Of a stretch of 54,366 nucleotides of DNA, positions 17,996 through 27,121 are shown piece after piece (position 1 is the stretch's first letter; the number at the start of each line of letters is the position of its first letter). The position numbers and the translations under genes are program-made. A model generated the notes under the pieces. That model was given only the letters and a program-made list of their open reading frames with translations, was not told the DNA's origin and did not search any database. The stretch covers positions 1 through 54,366 of the forward strand of contig JAZQMK010000018.1 in the NCBI GenBank assembly GCA_045543455.1, read 5' to 3'. This stretch comes from SIG291 sp045543455 (GTDB lineage Bacteria > Bacillota > Clostridia > Lachnospirales > Lachnospiraceae).

Positions 17996-19110
17996 GAGTT
18001 GCCCTAATCGGATATGGAGGAATGGGCAGAAAATATGTAGAAATGATAATAAATAATAAAGTTGAAAATATGGTTCTTACCGGCATAGTAATAAGAAATA
18101 ACGAAGCCTTAGAACACTTTAAACAGTTTAATTATGAGGCGGCAGTTTATAAGGATGCAGATGAAATGTTTGAACATAGCGAGGATTATGATGCAGTAAT
18201 AATTGTAACACCTCATAAGACTCACGAAGCTATTGCTATTGAGACATTTAAGCTGGGAAAAGCAGTTATGTGCGATAAACCGGCAGGCGAAAAGATTAGC
18301 AGTGCTAATGCAATGGCAAAGGCTGCAAAGGATAACAGTTGTATATATGGAATGATATTTCACCAGCGCCTATACCCAAAATACAACAAAATCAAAGAGC
18401 TTCTTGACAGTGGTGAATTGGGTAAATTAAGCCGAATAATGCTTGTTAATTCCAGATATTTCAGAACAGAACACTACCACAAGTCAGGCAGTTGGCGAAG
18501 CAGTTTTGCAGGCGAAGGAGGAGGAGCTCTTATCAATCAGGGCGCACATATTTTAGATATATGGCAGTGGCTGTTTGGTATGCCAAATAAAATATATGCT
18601 GATATTCCATTTGGAAAATATAACAATTTCAAAGTGGATGATGAGGCAACCATTCAGATGCGCTATGAAGACGGCTTGACAGCCACATTTATGCTTACAA
18701 CTGGTGAAGCAATCTGGCAGGAGCGCCTTGAAATAATCGGAACTAAAGGGAAAATCCTTCTTGAAGACGATACACTTCATATCTACAGATATAGTCAGGA
18801 TTCTACGGAATATATGAAAACAGCTCTTACCAATTCAAGAGAAAATCTCTCCTATACAGAAGAGATAATCCAATTTGAAAAGGCAAAAGAGCCATATGAA
18901 GAAATGCTTTTTAATTTTGCAAAAGCGGTTATTGAAAATGATAATTCAATACTTATAGCACCAGGAAAAGATGCCGTTAATCAGCTTATGCTTACCAACG
19001 GAGCATATTATTCTGCCTGGATAGACAAAGTAATAAAGCTTCCTGTTGATGAGGCTGAATATGACTTTATGCTTGCAAAAGCTATTGAGGAAGAAGCACG
19101 CTATCAATAA
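17983..19110 (+). CDS. Gfo/Idh/MocA family oxidoreductase, second of a pair
   Basis: A 375-residue dehydrogenase-like protein. VALIGYGGMGRKY is the NAD(P) motif, CDKPAGEKIS holds the catalytic-type Lys (DKP), and GALINQGAHILDIWQWLFG is the typical substrate-domain segment. Unlike its upstream neighbour it has the normal Lys. The two overlap by 13 bp and probably act in the same sugar-modifying step or as a heteromer; the substrate is unknown. Its 3-prime end overlaps the convergent Nudix gene by 29 bp. Confidence 0.85.
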   Translation: MEKIRVALIGYGGMGRKYVEMIINNKVENMVLTGIVIRNNEALEHFKQFNYEAAVYKDADEMFEHSEDYDAVIIVTPHKTHEAIAIETFKLGKAVMCDKPAGEKISSANAMAKAAKDNSCIYGMIFHQRLYPKYNKIKELLDSGELGKLSRIMLVNSRYFRTEHYHKSGSWRSSFAGEGGGALINQGAHILDIWQWLFGMPNKIYADIPFGKYNNFKVDDEATIQMRYEDGLTATFMLTTGEAIWQERLEIIGTKGKILLEDDTLHIYRYSQDSTEYMKTALTNSRENLSYTEEIIQFEKAKEPYEEMLFNFAKAVIENDNSILIAPGKDAVNQLMLTNGAYYSAWIDKVIKLPVDEAEYDFMLAKAIEEEARYQ

Positions 19111-19549
19111 GCGTATCCCCCTTGTATATTAATTGGAGATGGAAAAATGGTTCATTATCAAGGAGCATTTTCAAGAAAATTTTATCTCCTTCCCATAGGC
19201 TTAAAGAAGGGATATCTTCTTTTTTTATCCATTTTAAATCTCCCTCATCACAGGTGATTTCCTCACCGGTAAATGAGTCAGCAGTAAAAAGATACATGGT
19301 TTCGTTATCATAAGTATCACTTATAAATTCAACAATGCCGCGTAGTTTTACGGATGAAAGGGTGTAGCCTGTTTCTTCTAGGACTTCGCGGCATACACAT
19401 TCTCTGGCTGTTTCCCCTTCTTTAAAGTGTCCGCCAACGCCAATCCATTTACCTTTATTAATATCATTTTCTTTTTTGTTACGATGAAGCATAAGATATG
19501 CACCATCTTTTTCTATATAGCATAGGGTGGTAGCTTTTATGGAATTCAC
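19082..19549 (-). CDS. Nudix hydrolase (MutT/8-oxo-dGTPase-like)
   Basis: A 155-residue Nudix protein. The Nudix box is complete: GHFKEGETARECVCREVLEE followed by TGY, matching GX5EX7REUXEEXGU. It is preceded by KGKWIGVGG, typical of MutT-type enzymes that clean oxidised nucleotides. The start is GTG 19549 next to AAGAAGG. The gene begins 6 bp after mfd on the same strand, so a shared transcript with mfd (DNA repair) is likely. It overlaps the convergent oxidoreductase gene by 29 bp at its end. Confidence 0.85.
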   Translation of the reverse strand: MNSIKATTLCYIEKDGAYLMLHRNKKENDINKGKWIGVGGHFKEGETARECVCREVLEETGYTLSSVKLRGIVEFISDTYDNETMYLFTADSFTGEEITCDEGDLKWIKKEDIPSLSLWEGDKIFLKMLLDNEPFFHLQLIYKGDTLIDSVLLPQ

Positions 19550-19555
19550 CTTCTT

Positions 19556-22500
19556 TTAATAAGTATTTTTACATTTCCCTACATCCTCCACAAACTCTAA
19601 TATAGTTTGCAAATAAGCTGTAGTTGATTTCGCCTGTTCATTAGTAAATGTAAGCGTAAAATATGGAGCCACATCCATTTTAAATTTAATGTTTCTACGA
19701 TATTTTGCATCAAGTTCGGAGAATCTTGATATATCAAGCTTAGCATTTTTGTAAAGCTTTACCTTTATTTCCTTACGGTTGCCAACAATATCAGTGATGT
19801 AGGCATTGTGTGCAAGGGCTTTGATACGGGCAACAGTGAGTAAAGTATTCAGTGATTGAGGTGGCTCGCCAAAGCGGTCAATAAGCTCATCCAGCATATC
19901 ATCGATTTCTTCGTTACTTTCAAGGTCAGCAATACGCTTGTAGATATCCAATTTTTGGCGCTCGCTCTTAATGTAGCTTGTAGGGATGTAGGCATCCACA
20001 TCAATATCCAGACTTGTGTCAAATATATCAAAGGTATCGGTAGTATTTTTAAGACGACCGATTTCTTCATTTAACATTTTGCAGTAAAGGTCGTAGCCAA
20101 CTGCATCCATATGGCCGTGTTGTTTTTCACCAAGCAGGTTGCCAGCACCACGGATTTCAAGGTCCTTCATGGCGATTTTAAAGCCAGAGCCAAGCTCGGT
20201 AAATTCTTTGATGGCTGCCAGACGTGTTTCTGCGGTTTCCTTTAGAAGCATATTGCGCTTATAAAGGAGAAATGCGTAGGCGGTACGGTTAGAACGCCCA
20301 ACTCTTCCTCTAAGCTGGTATAGCTGGGAAAGACCGAATTTGTCTGCATCATGAATTATAATTGTATTTACGTTAGAGATGTCAAGGCCGGTTTCTATAA
20401 TGGTTGTTGATACCAAGACATCGATTTCTCCATTTATAAAATCAAGCATAATTTTTTCGAGGCGGCGTTCTTCCATCTGACCGTGGGCGTATGCTACATT
20501 TGCGTTAGGAACCAGTTGCTGGATTTTAGCGGTTACCTCTTCTATGGTATTTACACGATTGTATACATAATACACCTGTCCATTGCGGTTTAGTTCACGC
20601 AAAATGGCTTCTCGGACCATTTCATCGTTATGTTCGGTTACAAAGGTCTGTATTGGCATACGGTCGATTGGAGCTTCCTCTAATATGCTCATATCTCTTA
20701 TTCCAATGAGGCTCATATGGAGGGTTCTTGGAATAGGGGTTGCAGTGAGGGTAAGGACATCCACAATGTCTTTATATTGCTTGATTTTTTCTTTGTGTGT
20801 TACGCCAAAGCGTTGTTCTTCATCAATTATAAGAAGACCTAAATCCTTGAAGCTTACATCCTTTGAAAGCAGGCGGTGAGTGCCTACAACCACATCAACA
20901 CGTCCTGTTTTTAGGCCTTCAATAGTTTCTTTTATTTGCTTTGGGGTTCTAAAACGGGATAAAAGTTCAACATTTACGGCAAAATCCTTCATACGCTGGG
21001 AGAAGGTGTTGTAATGCTGTTGGGCAAGTATGGTGGTTGGAACAAGGTAGATTACCTGTTTGCCATCCTGAACTGCTTTGAAGGCGGCACGGATTGCAAT
21101 TTCGGTCTTGCCAAAGCCAACGTCGCCACAAATCAGACGCTCCATAATTTTGCCACTTTCCATATCTTTTTTTGTGGCTGCTATTGCTTCTAATTGGTCG
21201 TTTGTTTCTTCAAATGGGAACATTTCTTCAAATTCACGTTGCCATAGTGTGTCAGGTGAGAATTTGAAGCCCTCTTTAGCCTCTCTAGTGGCATAAAGTG
21301 TGACTAAATCTTTAGCAATCTCCGATACGGCAGTACGGACACGGGTTTTGGTCTTAGTCCATTCCTGTCCTCCTAACTTGTTAAGCTTAGGTACCTTTGC
21401 ATCTGAATCAGCATATTTTTGTATAAGCTCGAGCTGTGTTGCAAGTATATATAGGGAACCGCCAGAGGCATATTCTATTTTTATATAATCCTTAGTGGTC
21501 TTATTTATTTCTACTTTTTCTATACCGCGGTATATGCCAAGACCATGATTTTCGTGGATAACATAATCACCGATGGCTAAATCATTAAAGCTGGATATCT
21601 TTGAACCATCGTATTGTTTTACCTTTTTCTTAGGCTGCTTTTTGGCACCGAAAATGTCACTTTCTGCAATAAGTACAAATTTAGCAAGGGGATATTCAAA
21701 GCCTTTAGAAAGGTTACCAGTGGTAATCATAAGTTCTTTTTCCACAAGCTTGTGATTAAAGTCATCACTATAAAACGATGTAATGTCATTGTCTAAGAAA
21801 TCCTTAACAAGTCGCTTTGCTCTTGTGGAAGAGTTAGATACAAGTACGATTTTGTAGCCGGATTTTTTGTAATGATTAATGTCTTTTAGCAAAAGCTCGA
21901 AGCTGTTGTTATAAGAATTTATATTTTTTGTGGTCAAAGAAAAGCTTTTGTTTATCTTAAAAAAGTCAGGCTTGTAATCTAAGGTTGAAAGAAGCAAACA
22001 TTTACAAGCTGATAAGAGGGCATAAAGCTGCTCTTTGGTGTAAATGTTGTCTGTTTGTCCAGGCAGGATATAACCTTTTTCAAGACGGTGGGTAGAGCTT
22101 TCGCTAAATTCGTATTCTACAGCCTTCATACGCTCATTGATTCGGTTTGGCTCGTCAAGAACAAATAAGGTTTTATCCTTTGAAAAATATTCTATAAAGC
22201 TTACTGTATTTTTTGCAAGATAAGAAATATAGCTTTCCATAGCAAAGGAAAGTTCTAACTCTGTGAAGTTTTCGCAAATAGTGTTAATGGTTTTCTTAAT
22301 TCTTTCTGCCGCTTCAAAATTATTAAGCTTATTTTGGGCATCATAAAAGGCCAGCATTTCTTCCTTCATACTAGCTATTGCATTTTCTATTTGATTTTTG
22401 GTAAAGATAAGTTCCTTTGCCGGATACAGGGAAATAACTTCGATTCGTTCAATGGAACGCTGACTTTCCACATCAAAGCTTCTGATTGTGTCAATCTCAT

Positions 22501-23086
22501 CGCCTATAAAATCAATACGTATAGGGGTCTCCTCGGTAAGAGGATACACATCTATAATTCCGCCACGCATTGCAAATTGTCCAGGCATCATAACCTGTGC
22601 CTCGTACTCGTACCCCATATGAATAAGCTGTTGTTTAAGTTCATTAGTGTCGATTATATCGGCTTCTGCTATGGTAAGAGTATTGTTAGTAAGGCTTTCT
22701 AGTGGTAAAACACGCTCAGCACAGGCATCAAGGGTAGTAATAATTGTTACATTATCGTCTTCAATCAAGTGCTTTAGAGTGTTGATACGTTCTTTTATAA
22801 TCAGATTGCCATGCATATCTGCATTGAAAAAAATGAAGTCCTTTGCAGGGTAGAAATATACATTTTTATCAAAAAAGCTATATTCTAAGAGCAGTTCTCT
22901 GGCTCTTATTTCGTTATGGGTTATGATAAGCTTTTTGTTAAATTTTTCTCCTAAGGTGTAGGCAAGATGCCCTTTACTAGCATCAATACAACCGCCTAAT
23001 AAGATGGATGTCTGTTCTTTCTTAAGAAGCTTATCTATATCATCATAATTGGCAAAGGATTGTGTTATTTGTTTAAAAATACTCAT
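19556..23086 (-). CDS. mfd: Transcription-repair coupling factor
   Basis: A 1176-residue Mfd, the ATPase that removes stalled RNA polymerase and recruits UvrA. The UvrB-like N-terminal part contains MPGQFAMRGGIIDVYPL. The RNA-polymerase-interacting CarD-like domain contains GDYVIHENHGLGIYRG. The translocase has Walker A GDVGFGKTEIAIRAA, LLIIDEEQRFGV and RGRVGRSNRTAYAFLLY. The C-terminal D7 domain is present. I chose ATG 23086 over 23125 because GAGG lies 5-6 bases before it. It follows pth after 200 bp of structured spacer. Confidence 0.97.
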   Translation of the reverse strand: MSIFKQITQSFANYDDIDKLLKKEQTSILLGGCIDASKGHLAYTLGEKFNKKLIITHNEIRARELLLEYSFFDKNVYFYPAKDFIFFNADMHGNLIIKERINTLKHLIEDDNVTIITTLDACAERVLPLESLTNNTLTIAEADIIDTNELKQQLIHMGYEYEAQVMMPGQFAMRGGIIDVYPLTEETPIRIDFIGDEIDTIRSFDVESQRSIERIEVISLYPAKELIFTKNQIENAIASMKEEMLAFYDAQNKLNNFEAAERIKKTINTICENFTELELSFAMESYISYLAKNTVSFIEYFSKDKTLFVLDEPNRINERMKAVEYEFSESSTHRLEKGYILPGQTDNIYTKEQLYALLSACKCLLLSTLDYKPDFFKINKSFSLTTKNINSYNNSFELLLKDINHYKKSGYKIVLVSNSSTRAKRLVKDFLDNDITSFYSDDFNHKLVEKELMITTGNLSKGFEYPLAKFVLIAESDIFGAKKQPKKKVKQYDGSKISSFNDLAIGDYVIHENHGLGIYRGIEKVEINKTTKDYIKIEYASGGSLYILATQLELIQKYADSDAKVPKLNKLGGQEWTKTKTRVRTAVSEIAKDLVTLYATREAKEGFKFSPDTLWQREFEEMFPFEETNDQLEAIAATKKDMESGKIMERLICGDVGFGKTEIAIRAAFKAVQDGKQVIYLVPTTILAQQHYNTFSQRMKDFAVNVELLSRFRTPKQIKETIEGLKTGRVDVVVGTHRLLSKDVSFKDLGLLIIDEEQRFGVTHKEKIKQYKDIVDVLTLTATPIPRTLHMSLIGIRDMSILEEAPIDRMPIQTFVTEHNDEMVREAILRELNRNGQVYYVYNRVNTIEEVTAKIQQLVPNANVAYAHGQMEERRLEKIMLDFINGEIDVLVSTTIIETGLDISNVNTIIIHDADKFGLSQLYQLRGRVGRSNRTAYAFLLYKRNMLLKETAETRLAAIKEFTELGSGFKIAMKDLEIRGAGNLLGEKQHGHMDAVGYDLYCKMLNEEIGRLKNTTDTFDIFDTSLDIDVDAYIPTSYIKSERQKLDIYKRIADLESNEEIDDMLDELIDRFGEPPQSLNTLLTVARIKALAHNAYITDIVGNRKEIKVKLYKNAKLDISRFSELDAKYRRNIKFKMDVAPYFTLTFTNEQAKSTTAYLQTILEFVEDVGKCKNTY

Positions 23087-23148
23087 AAGATCCTCGTTTC
23101 TGAGCAATTTATTGCGAAGAGGCAACGCTTACACCTCCAAAATCCAGT

Positions 23149-23251
23149 CACTTCGTGCCTGTCGTGCTTTGCACTTATTATTTTGTCGGTATCGCACCAG
23201 TAAAAGTAAATGCTTGCTTCGCAATCGTTTCCTTTTACTTTGAGTGCGATA
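23149..23251. repeat. Hairpin-rich spacer between pth and mfd
   Basis: Nested inverted repeats: TATCGCAC (23190-23197) with GTGCGATA (23244-23251), AGTAAAAG (23199-23206) with CTTTTACT (23232-23239), and TTGC-TTC-GCAA at the centre (23214-23224). Next to it are two micro-hairpins, CAC-TTC-GTG (23149-23157) and GTGC-TTT-GCAC (23164-23174). A 63-codon minus-strand ORF runs through it but looks like translated repeat rather than a gene. Confidence 0.75.
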
Positions 23252-23286
23252 AATATCAGATTTGCGTTTGCCATAAGAGCTATTTG

Positions 23287-23844
23287 TTAATTATATGAGT
23301 TCATTGCCGCGTTAATGCCTTGTTCAAGAATTGTTACGACTGCTTTTTTTGCTGTTACTATTCCGTCCTCTACAACAAGACGTTCGGATTTTGAAAAACG
23401 GCCAAGTACATAGGCTGCAAGGTCGTAACCGGCAGGTTTGTCGCCTACGCCGAATTTAACACGGGGGAAGTTTTCGCTTCCAAGGTGGGATATAATGCTC
23501 TTAATGCCATTGTGACCACCGGCACTTCCTTTTGCGCGTATACGAAGTCTTCCTACATCAAGGCTTATATCGTCATATATAATAATTACATTTTCGAGGG
23601 GAACCTTGTAAAAATCCACAAGAGCACGTACGCTTTCGCCACTTAGGTTCATAAAGGTCTGTGGCTTAGCCAAAACTACCTTCTGTCCTGCTATTATACC
23701 ATTGCCACAAAGTGCTTTGTGCTTCTTTGAATCCACATTTATTCTAAATTCGTCAGCTAATGCGTCTATAACGTCAAAACCTATATTGTGACGGGTTTTA
23801 TCATATTCTTTGGTAGGATTACCAAGACCTACTATAATATACAT
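23287..23844 (-). CDS. pth: Peptidyl-tRNA hydrolase
   Basis: Releases peptides from peptidyl-tRNA that drops off ribosomes. A 185-residue protein with IIVGLGNPTKEYDKTRHNIG (start region and catalytic His), the KPQTFMNLSGESV loop, and IIIYDDISLDVGRLRIR and GSAGGHNGIKSI. Ribosome site AAAGGAAA lies about 9 bases upstream. It precedes mfd on the same strand, the conserved Firmicutes order. Confidence 0.97.
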   Translation of the reverse strand: MYIIVGLGNPTKEYDKTRHNIGFDVIDALADEFRINVDSKKHKALCGNGIIAGQKVVLAKPQTFMNLSGESVRALVDFYKVPLENVIIIYDDISLDVGRLRIRAKGSAGGHNGIKSIISHLGSENFPRVKFGVGDKPAGYDLAAYVLGRFSKSERLVVEDGIVTAKKAVVTILEQGINAAMNSYN

Positions 23845-24014
23845 AATCAGTTTCCTTTCAATACTACAAACATTTGTTTAAATGGTAACACAAAATTGGG
23901 GAGGAAACAATAGAAAGATTAAACTGTCCTTTTTATAGGACAGGTATTTTTGGCATAATGAGTCCAGAAGAACAAAGGAGTGCCTTAGGAGTACGCTTTA
24001 GAATGGAGGATATT

Positions 24015-24224
24015 ATGTTAAAAGAGATTAAAGAAGGAATTTTATTATCATTACCAATAGTATGTTTTATGGCTTTAGTTATTTTTGGGTTTAAAGGCTG
24101 TATAATTATTGCAGTTTCTTTATATTCTGCATATCAAATGTTTAAGATTTTAGATAAAGATGACTTTTCAAAAGAGGAAAAATGTTATAAAATAAAGAGT
24201 GGAGAAAAAATGCTTAAAATGTAA
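24015..24224 (+). CDS. Small membrane protein, unknown function
   Basis: Not recognised. A 69-residue protein with two predicted membrane segments (about residues 9-24 and 28-42) and a basic tail. I chose ATG 24015 because GGAGG ends 5 bases before it; the computed ORF could extend to 23958 but without a ribosome site there. A small hairpin (CTGTCCT / AGGACAG, 23924-23943) followed by ATTTTT lies upstream. It ends 16 bp before the UPF0371 gene, so the two are probably co-transcribed. Confidence 0.55.
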   Translation: MLKEIKEGILLSLPIVCFMALVIFGFKGCIIIAVSLYSAYQMFKILDKDDFSKEEKCYKIKSGEKMLKM

Positions 24225-24240
24225 AAGAGGAGATTAGAGC

Positions 24241-25725
24241 ATGTTTAAAGTTGGATTTGATAATGAAAAATATTTAAGTATGCAGTCAGAACATATTAAG
24301 AACAGAATTGCTCAGTTTGGCGGTAAACTTTATCTTGAATTTGGCGGTAAGCTGTTTGATGATTTTCATGCGTCAAGAGTATTACCTGGATTTAAGCCGG
24401 ACAGTAAGATTAATATGTTAGTTCAACTAAAAGAAGAAGCGGAGATTGTTATTGTTATCAGTGCCACTGATATAGAAAAGAACCGTGTAAGAGGTGATCT
24501 TGGTATTACCTATGATATGGATGTACTAAGACTTATTGATGCATTTCAGGGATATGGTTTGTATGTAGGAAGTGTTGTTATAACACAATTTTCGGGACAG
24601 GCTTCTGTTATTGCTTACCAGAAGAAATTGGAAAATTTAGGCCTTAAGGTATACAGACATTACAATATAGAAGGTTATCCTTATAATATTCCTTATATTG
24701 TGAGCGATGAAGGCTTTGGAAAGAATGATTATATTGAGACAACCCGTTCACTTATAGTACTTACTGCACCGGGACCGGGAAGTGGTAAGATGGCTACTTG
24801 TCTTTCACAGTTATACCATGAAAATAAGCGTGGAATTAAGGCAGGATATGCAAAATATGAGACTTTCCCAGTATGGAATCTTCCACTTAGACACCCTGTT
24901 AATGTAGCTTATGAGGCTGCAACAGCAGATCTTAATGATGTTAATATGATTGATCCTTTCCATTTGGAAGCTTATGGTGAGACAACAGTTAACTATAATC
25001 GTGATGTTGAAGTATTCCCTGTACTTAATACAATGTTTGAGAAGATTTCTGGTGAATCACCATATAAGTCACCTACGGATATGGGTGTAAATATGGCAGG
25101 TAACTGTATTATAGATGATGAAGTTGTTAAAAAAGCAGCTCGTGACGAGATTATAAGAAGATACTACAAGGCACTTTGTGAGCAGCGAAAGGGTAATGTA
25201 ACTCAAGATGTGGTGTACAAGATAGAGCTTCTTATGAAGCAGGCAGAGATAAGCATTTCTGACAGACCGGTTATAAGAGCTGCTAATGTTAAGGCAGAAG
25301 AAAGCAATGGTCCGGCAGCAGCTATTGAGCTTAATGACGGCACTATTGTAACAGGAAGAACCAGTGATTTATTAGGTGCATCTTCAGCAGTACTTCTTAA
25401 CGCACTTAAGGTATTAGCAGGACTTGATGATGATGTTAAGCTCATTTCACCAAGTGTATTAGAGCCTGTGCAAAATCTTAAGGTATCATATTTTGGAAGC
25501 CGTAATCCACGACTTCATACAGATGAAGTTTTACTTGCACTTTCAATCAGCGCAGTTAATGATGAAAAGGCTAAGGCTGCTATGTCACAGTTACACAGAC
25601 TTAAGGGCTGTGATGTACACTCAAGTGTAATTCTTTCTCATACAGATGAGAATGTATTTAGAAATCTTGGTGTTAATATAACCTGCGAGCCTAAATATCA
25701 GACAAATAAGTTGTATCATAAGTAA
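24241..25725 (+). CDS. UPF0371 / DUF1846 family protein
   Basis: A 494-residue protein matching the widespread UPF0371 (DUF1846) family in length and pattern: MFKVGFDNEKYLSMQSEHI at the start, EFGGKLFDDFHASRVLPGF, and LTAPGPGSGKMATCLSQLYH, a P-loop-like glycine-rich segment. The family has known crystal structures but no agreed function. GAGGAGAT lies about 7 bases before the ATG. A strong terminator follows. The regular TTA-poor, well-biased codons suggest steady expression. Confidence 0.9.
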   Translation: MFKVGFDNEKYLSMQSEHIKNRIAQFGGKLYLEFGGKLFDDFHASRVLPGFKPDSKINMLVQLKEEAEIVIVISATDIEKNRVRGDLGITYDMDVLRLIDAFQGYGLYVGSVVITQFSGQASVIAYQKKLENLGLKVYRHYNIEGYPYNIPYIVSDEGFGKNDYIETTRSLIVLTAPGPGSGKMATCLSQLYHENKRGIKAGYAKYETFPVWNLPLRHPVNVAYEAATADLNDVNMIDPFHLEAYGETTVNYNRDVEVFPVLNTMFEKISGESPYKSPTDMGVNMAGNCIIDDEVVKKAARDEIIRRYYKALCEQRKGNVTQDVVYKIELLMKQAEISISDRPVIRAANVKAEESNGPAAAIELNDGTIVTGRTSDLLGASSAVLLNALKVLAGLDDDVKLISPSVLEPVQNLKVSYFGSRNPRLHTDEVLLALSISAVNDEKAKAAMSQLHRLKGCDVHSSVILSHTDENVFRNLGVNITCEPKYQTNKLYHK

Positions 25726-25759
25726 ACAAATGACCCTTTAATTTTAAAGGGTCATTTGT
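25726..25759. terminator. Bidirectional terminator, 15-bp perfect stem
   Basis: ACAAATGACCCTTTA pairs with TAAAGGGTCATTTGT around a 4-base loop. It serves the UPF0371 gene and the convergent transglutaminase-like gene that ends at 25767. Confidence 0.85.
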
Positions 25760-25766
25760 TGGCTTA

Positions 25767-26834
25767 TTAATAGTTTGCTGCAGGGTGTTTGCCACTTCCT
25801 ATAAGCCCCATTTGACCATCGGCCCAACAGGTCTCTCCATTAATTATGACTTCGCACCATTGATGATTCCATTGATTTTCATTTATATGTTTCCACTCAT
25901 ACCCCATGCATTCTAGTACCATACCCAAAGCGCGTGTTGCACCAGCACAAGAATATTCGCCTTTAATAAATACGCCATAAGCTTGAGAATAATCATATCC
26001 TTCAGTAGTGTAAGTGGCTTTAGCACAGTATGAAGCTACTATGCCAGCTGCTTGGCCTATACGAGTTGTGTCATTTTCTGAGGTTATAGAATCGGCAATT
26101 TTTTGAGCAACAGCATAGGCTAATTGTTTTTTTTCGGCATTAGTTAAAATACGAACTGGTATTGTTTCAGAAATATTTATGTTACATATAGTACAATTAC
26201 GAATACGAGTGCCTTGTGTATCGTAGGTGGGTTCTTTTGTGGTAATCCATTGGCTCCAAGTGTGTCCGTGTGCTTTGATTAGTTGCGAGTAGGAATCATT
26301 ACAATGAGAACAAGTATATGTTTCATTACCGTTATTTAAACATGTTGCTGGTTGAGAATCTGATAAAATGTAATTATGAGAAAGTAAATCAAGGTTTATT
26401 GAGTTGCCTTCTGCATTACAATGAATGCAATATTCTTTTATTAGACCTACTTCGTAACAGGTTGCTTCGAATATTGTAGTTTGAACAAAATCATGCTGTT
26501 TAGTAGCTGGAATGATTGATTCTTGCGTTGAATGACAAATGTTACAAGACATAGTAAGTAATCCGTCGTTGCTGCAAGTGGCTTCTTTAGTAATGTTTGA
26601 AACATAGTCGTGAGTAGTTTTGCTGAGTGCAAAATTTTCTTTTGTATTACATAATATGCAAGTTTTTATTAAAATACCTTCTTGATTACAAGTTGAAGGT
26701 AATGATATATAGCCATTATCAAATTGATGTTCACAATAAGATGTGTCAGGAGTGCTATTAGGTGAAGAATATAAATATAATATCGATAATAATATTATTG
26801 ATAATAATGACAAAAATATAATTGCTTTTTTCAT
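25767..26834 (-). CDS. Secreted transglutaminase-like protein with Cys-rich tandem repeats
   Basis: A 355-residue exported protein. Residues 1-24 form a signal or anchor segment. Residues ~33-225 hold about five imperfect repeats with the frame ATC...G...CxxC...H, as in zinc-ribbon-like repeats of clostridial surface proteins. The C-terminal ~110 residues resemble a transglutaminase/protease core: YSCAGATRALGMVLECMG (catalytic Cys), NQWNHQWCEVII (His) and CWADGQMG (Asp), so the triad is visible. It probably acts at the cell surface; the substrate is unknown. It is a single gene with its own terminator and an AGGAGGT-type site upstream of the ATG. Confidence 0.75.
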   Translation of the reverse strand: MKKAIIFLSLLSIILLSILYLYSSPNSTPDTSYCEHQFDNGYISLPSTCNQEGILIKTCILCNTKENFALSKTTHDYVSNITKEATCSNDGLLTMSCNICHSTQESIIPATKQHDFVQTTIFEATCYEVGLIKEYCIHCNAEGNSINLDLLSHNYILSDSQPATCLNNGNETYTCSHCNDSYSQLIKAHGHTWSQWITTKEPTYDTQGTRIRNCTICNINISETIPVRILTNAEKKQLAYAVAQKIADSITSENDTTRIGQAAGIVASYCAKATYTTEGYDYSQAYGVFIKGEYSCAGATRALGMVLECMGYEWKHINENQWNHQWCEVIINGETCWADGQMGLIGSGKHPAANY

Positions 26835-27053
26835 TTTTAGAGACCTCCTAAGTATTATTTATTATATAATGACATTAGAAAAAAGTAAATATAATAGAAG
26901 TGATGTAAATCTGTATGAATTTGTAAAATTTTATAATGTACAATATGCAGTTTATAATATCTCAAAACATTGCAATAAAATGATATATAATCTTAACGAA
27001 GAAAGTGCTAGAACTGATAGTAGCATTAGAAGAAAAATGTAGCAAAAAACCTA

Positions 27054-27082
27054 TTGAAGATTTTCACATTAGGTAGTATAAT
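27054..27082 (+). promoter_or_regulatory. Sigma-A promoter of the aldolase gene
   Basis: TTGAAG (27054-27059), a 17-bp spacer and TATAAT (27077-27082), 39 bp before the start codon. Confidence 0.7.
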
Positions 27083-27121
27083 TATTTCATATACTTATTA
27101 GGAAAAGGAGCATTTTTAAGA

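Noticed and set aside
23083..23274. 63-codon minus-strand ORF between pth and mfd
   Set aside because: It follows exactly the hairpin-rich spacer and has no good ribosome site, so it reads as translated repeat. It is described as a repeat instead.
26743..27042. 99-codon plus-strand ORF between the transglutaminase-like gene and the aldolase promoter
   Set aside because: It starts inside the opposite-strand gene, has no ribosome site and shows low-complexity AT-rich composition. Its last 57 codons could be a decayed fragment, but nothing supports a gene.
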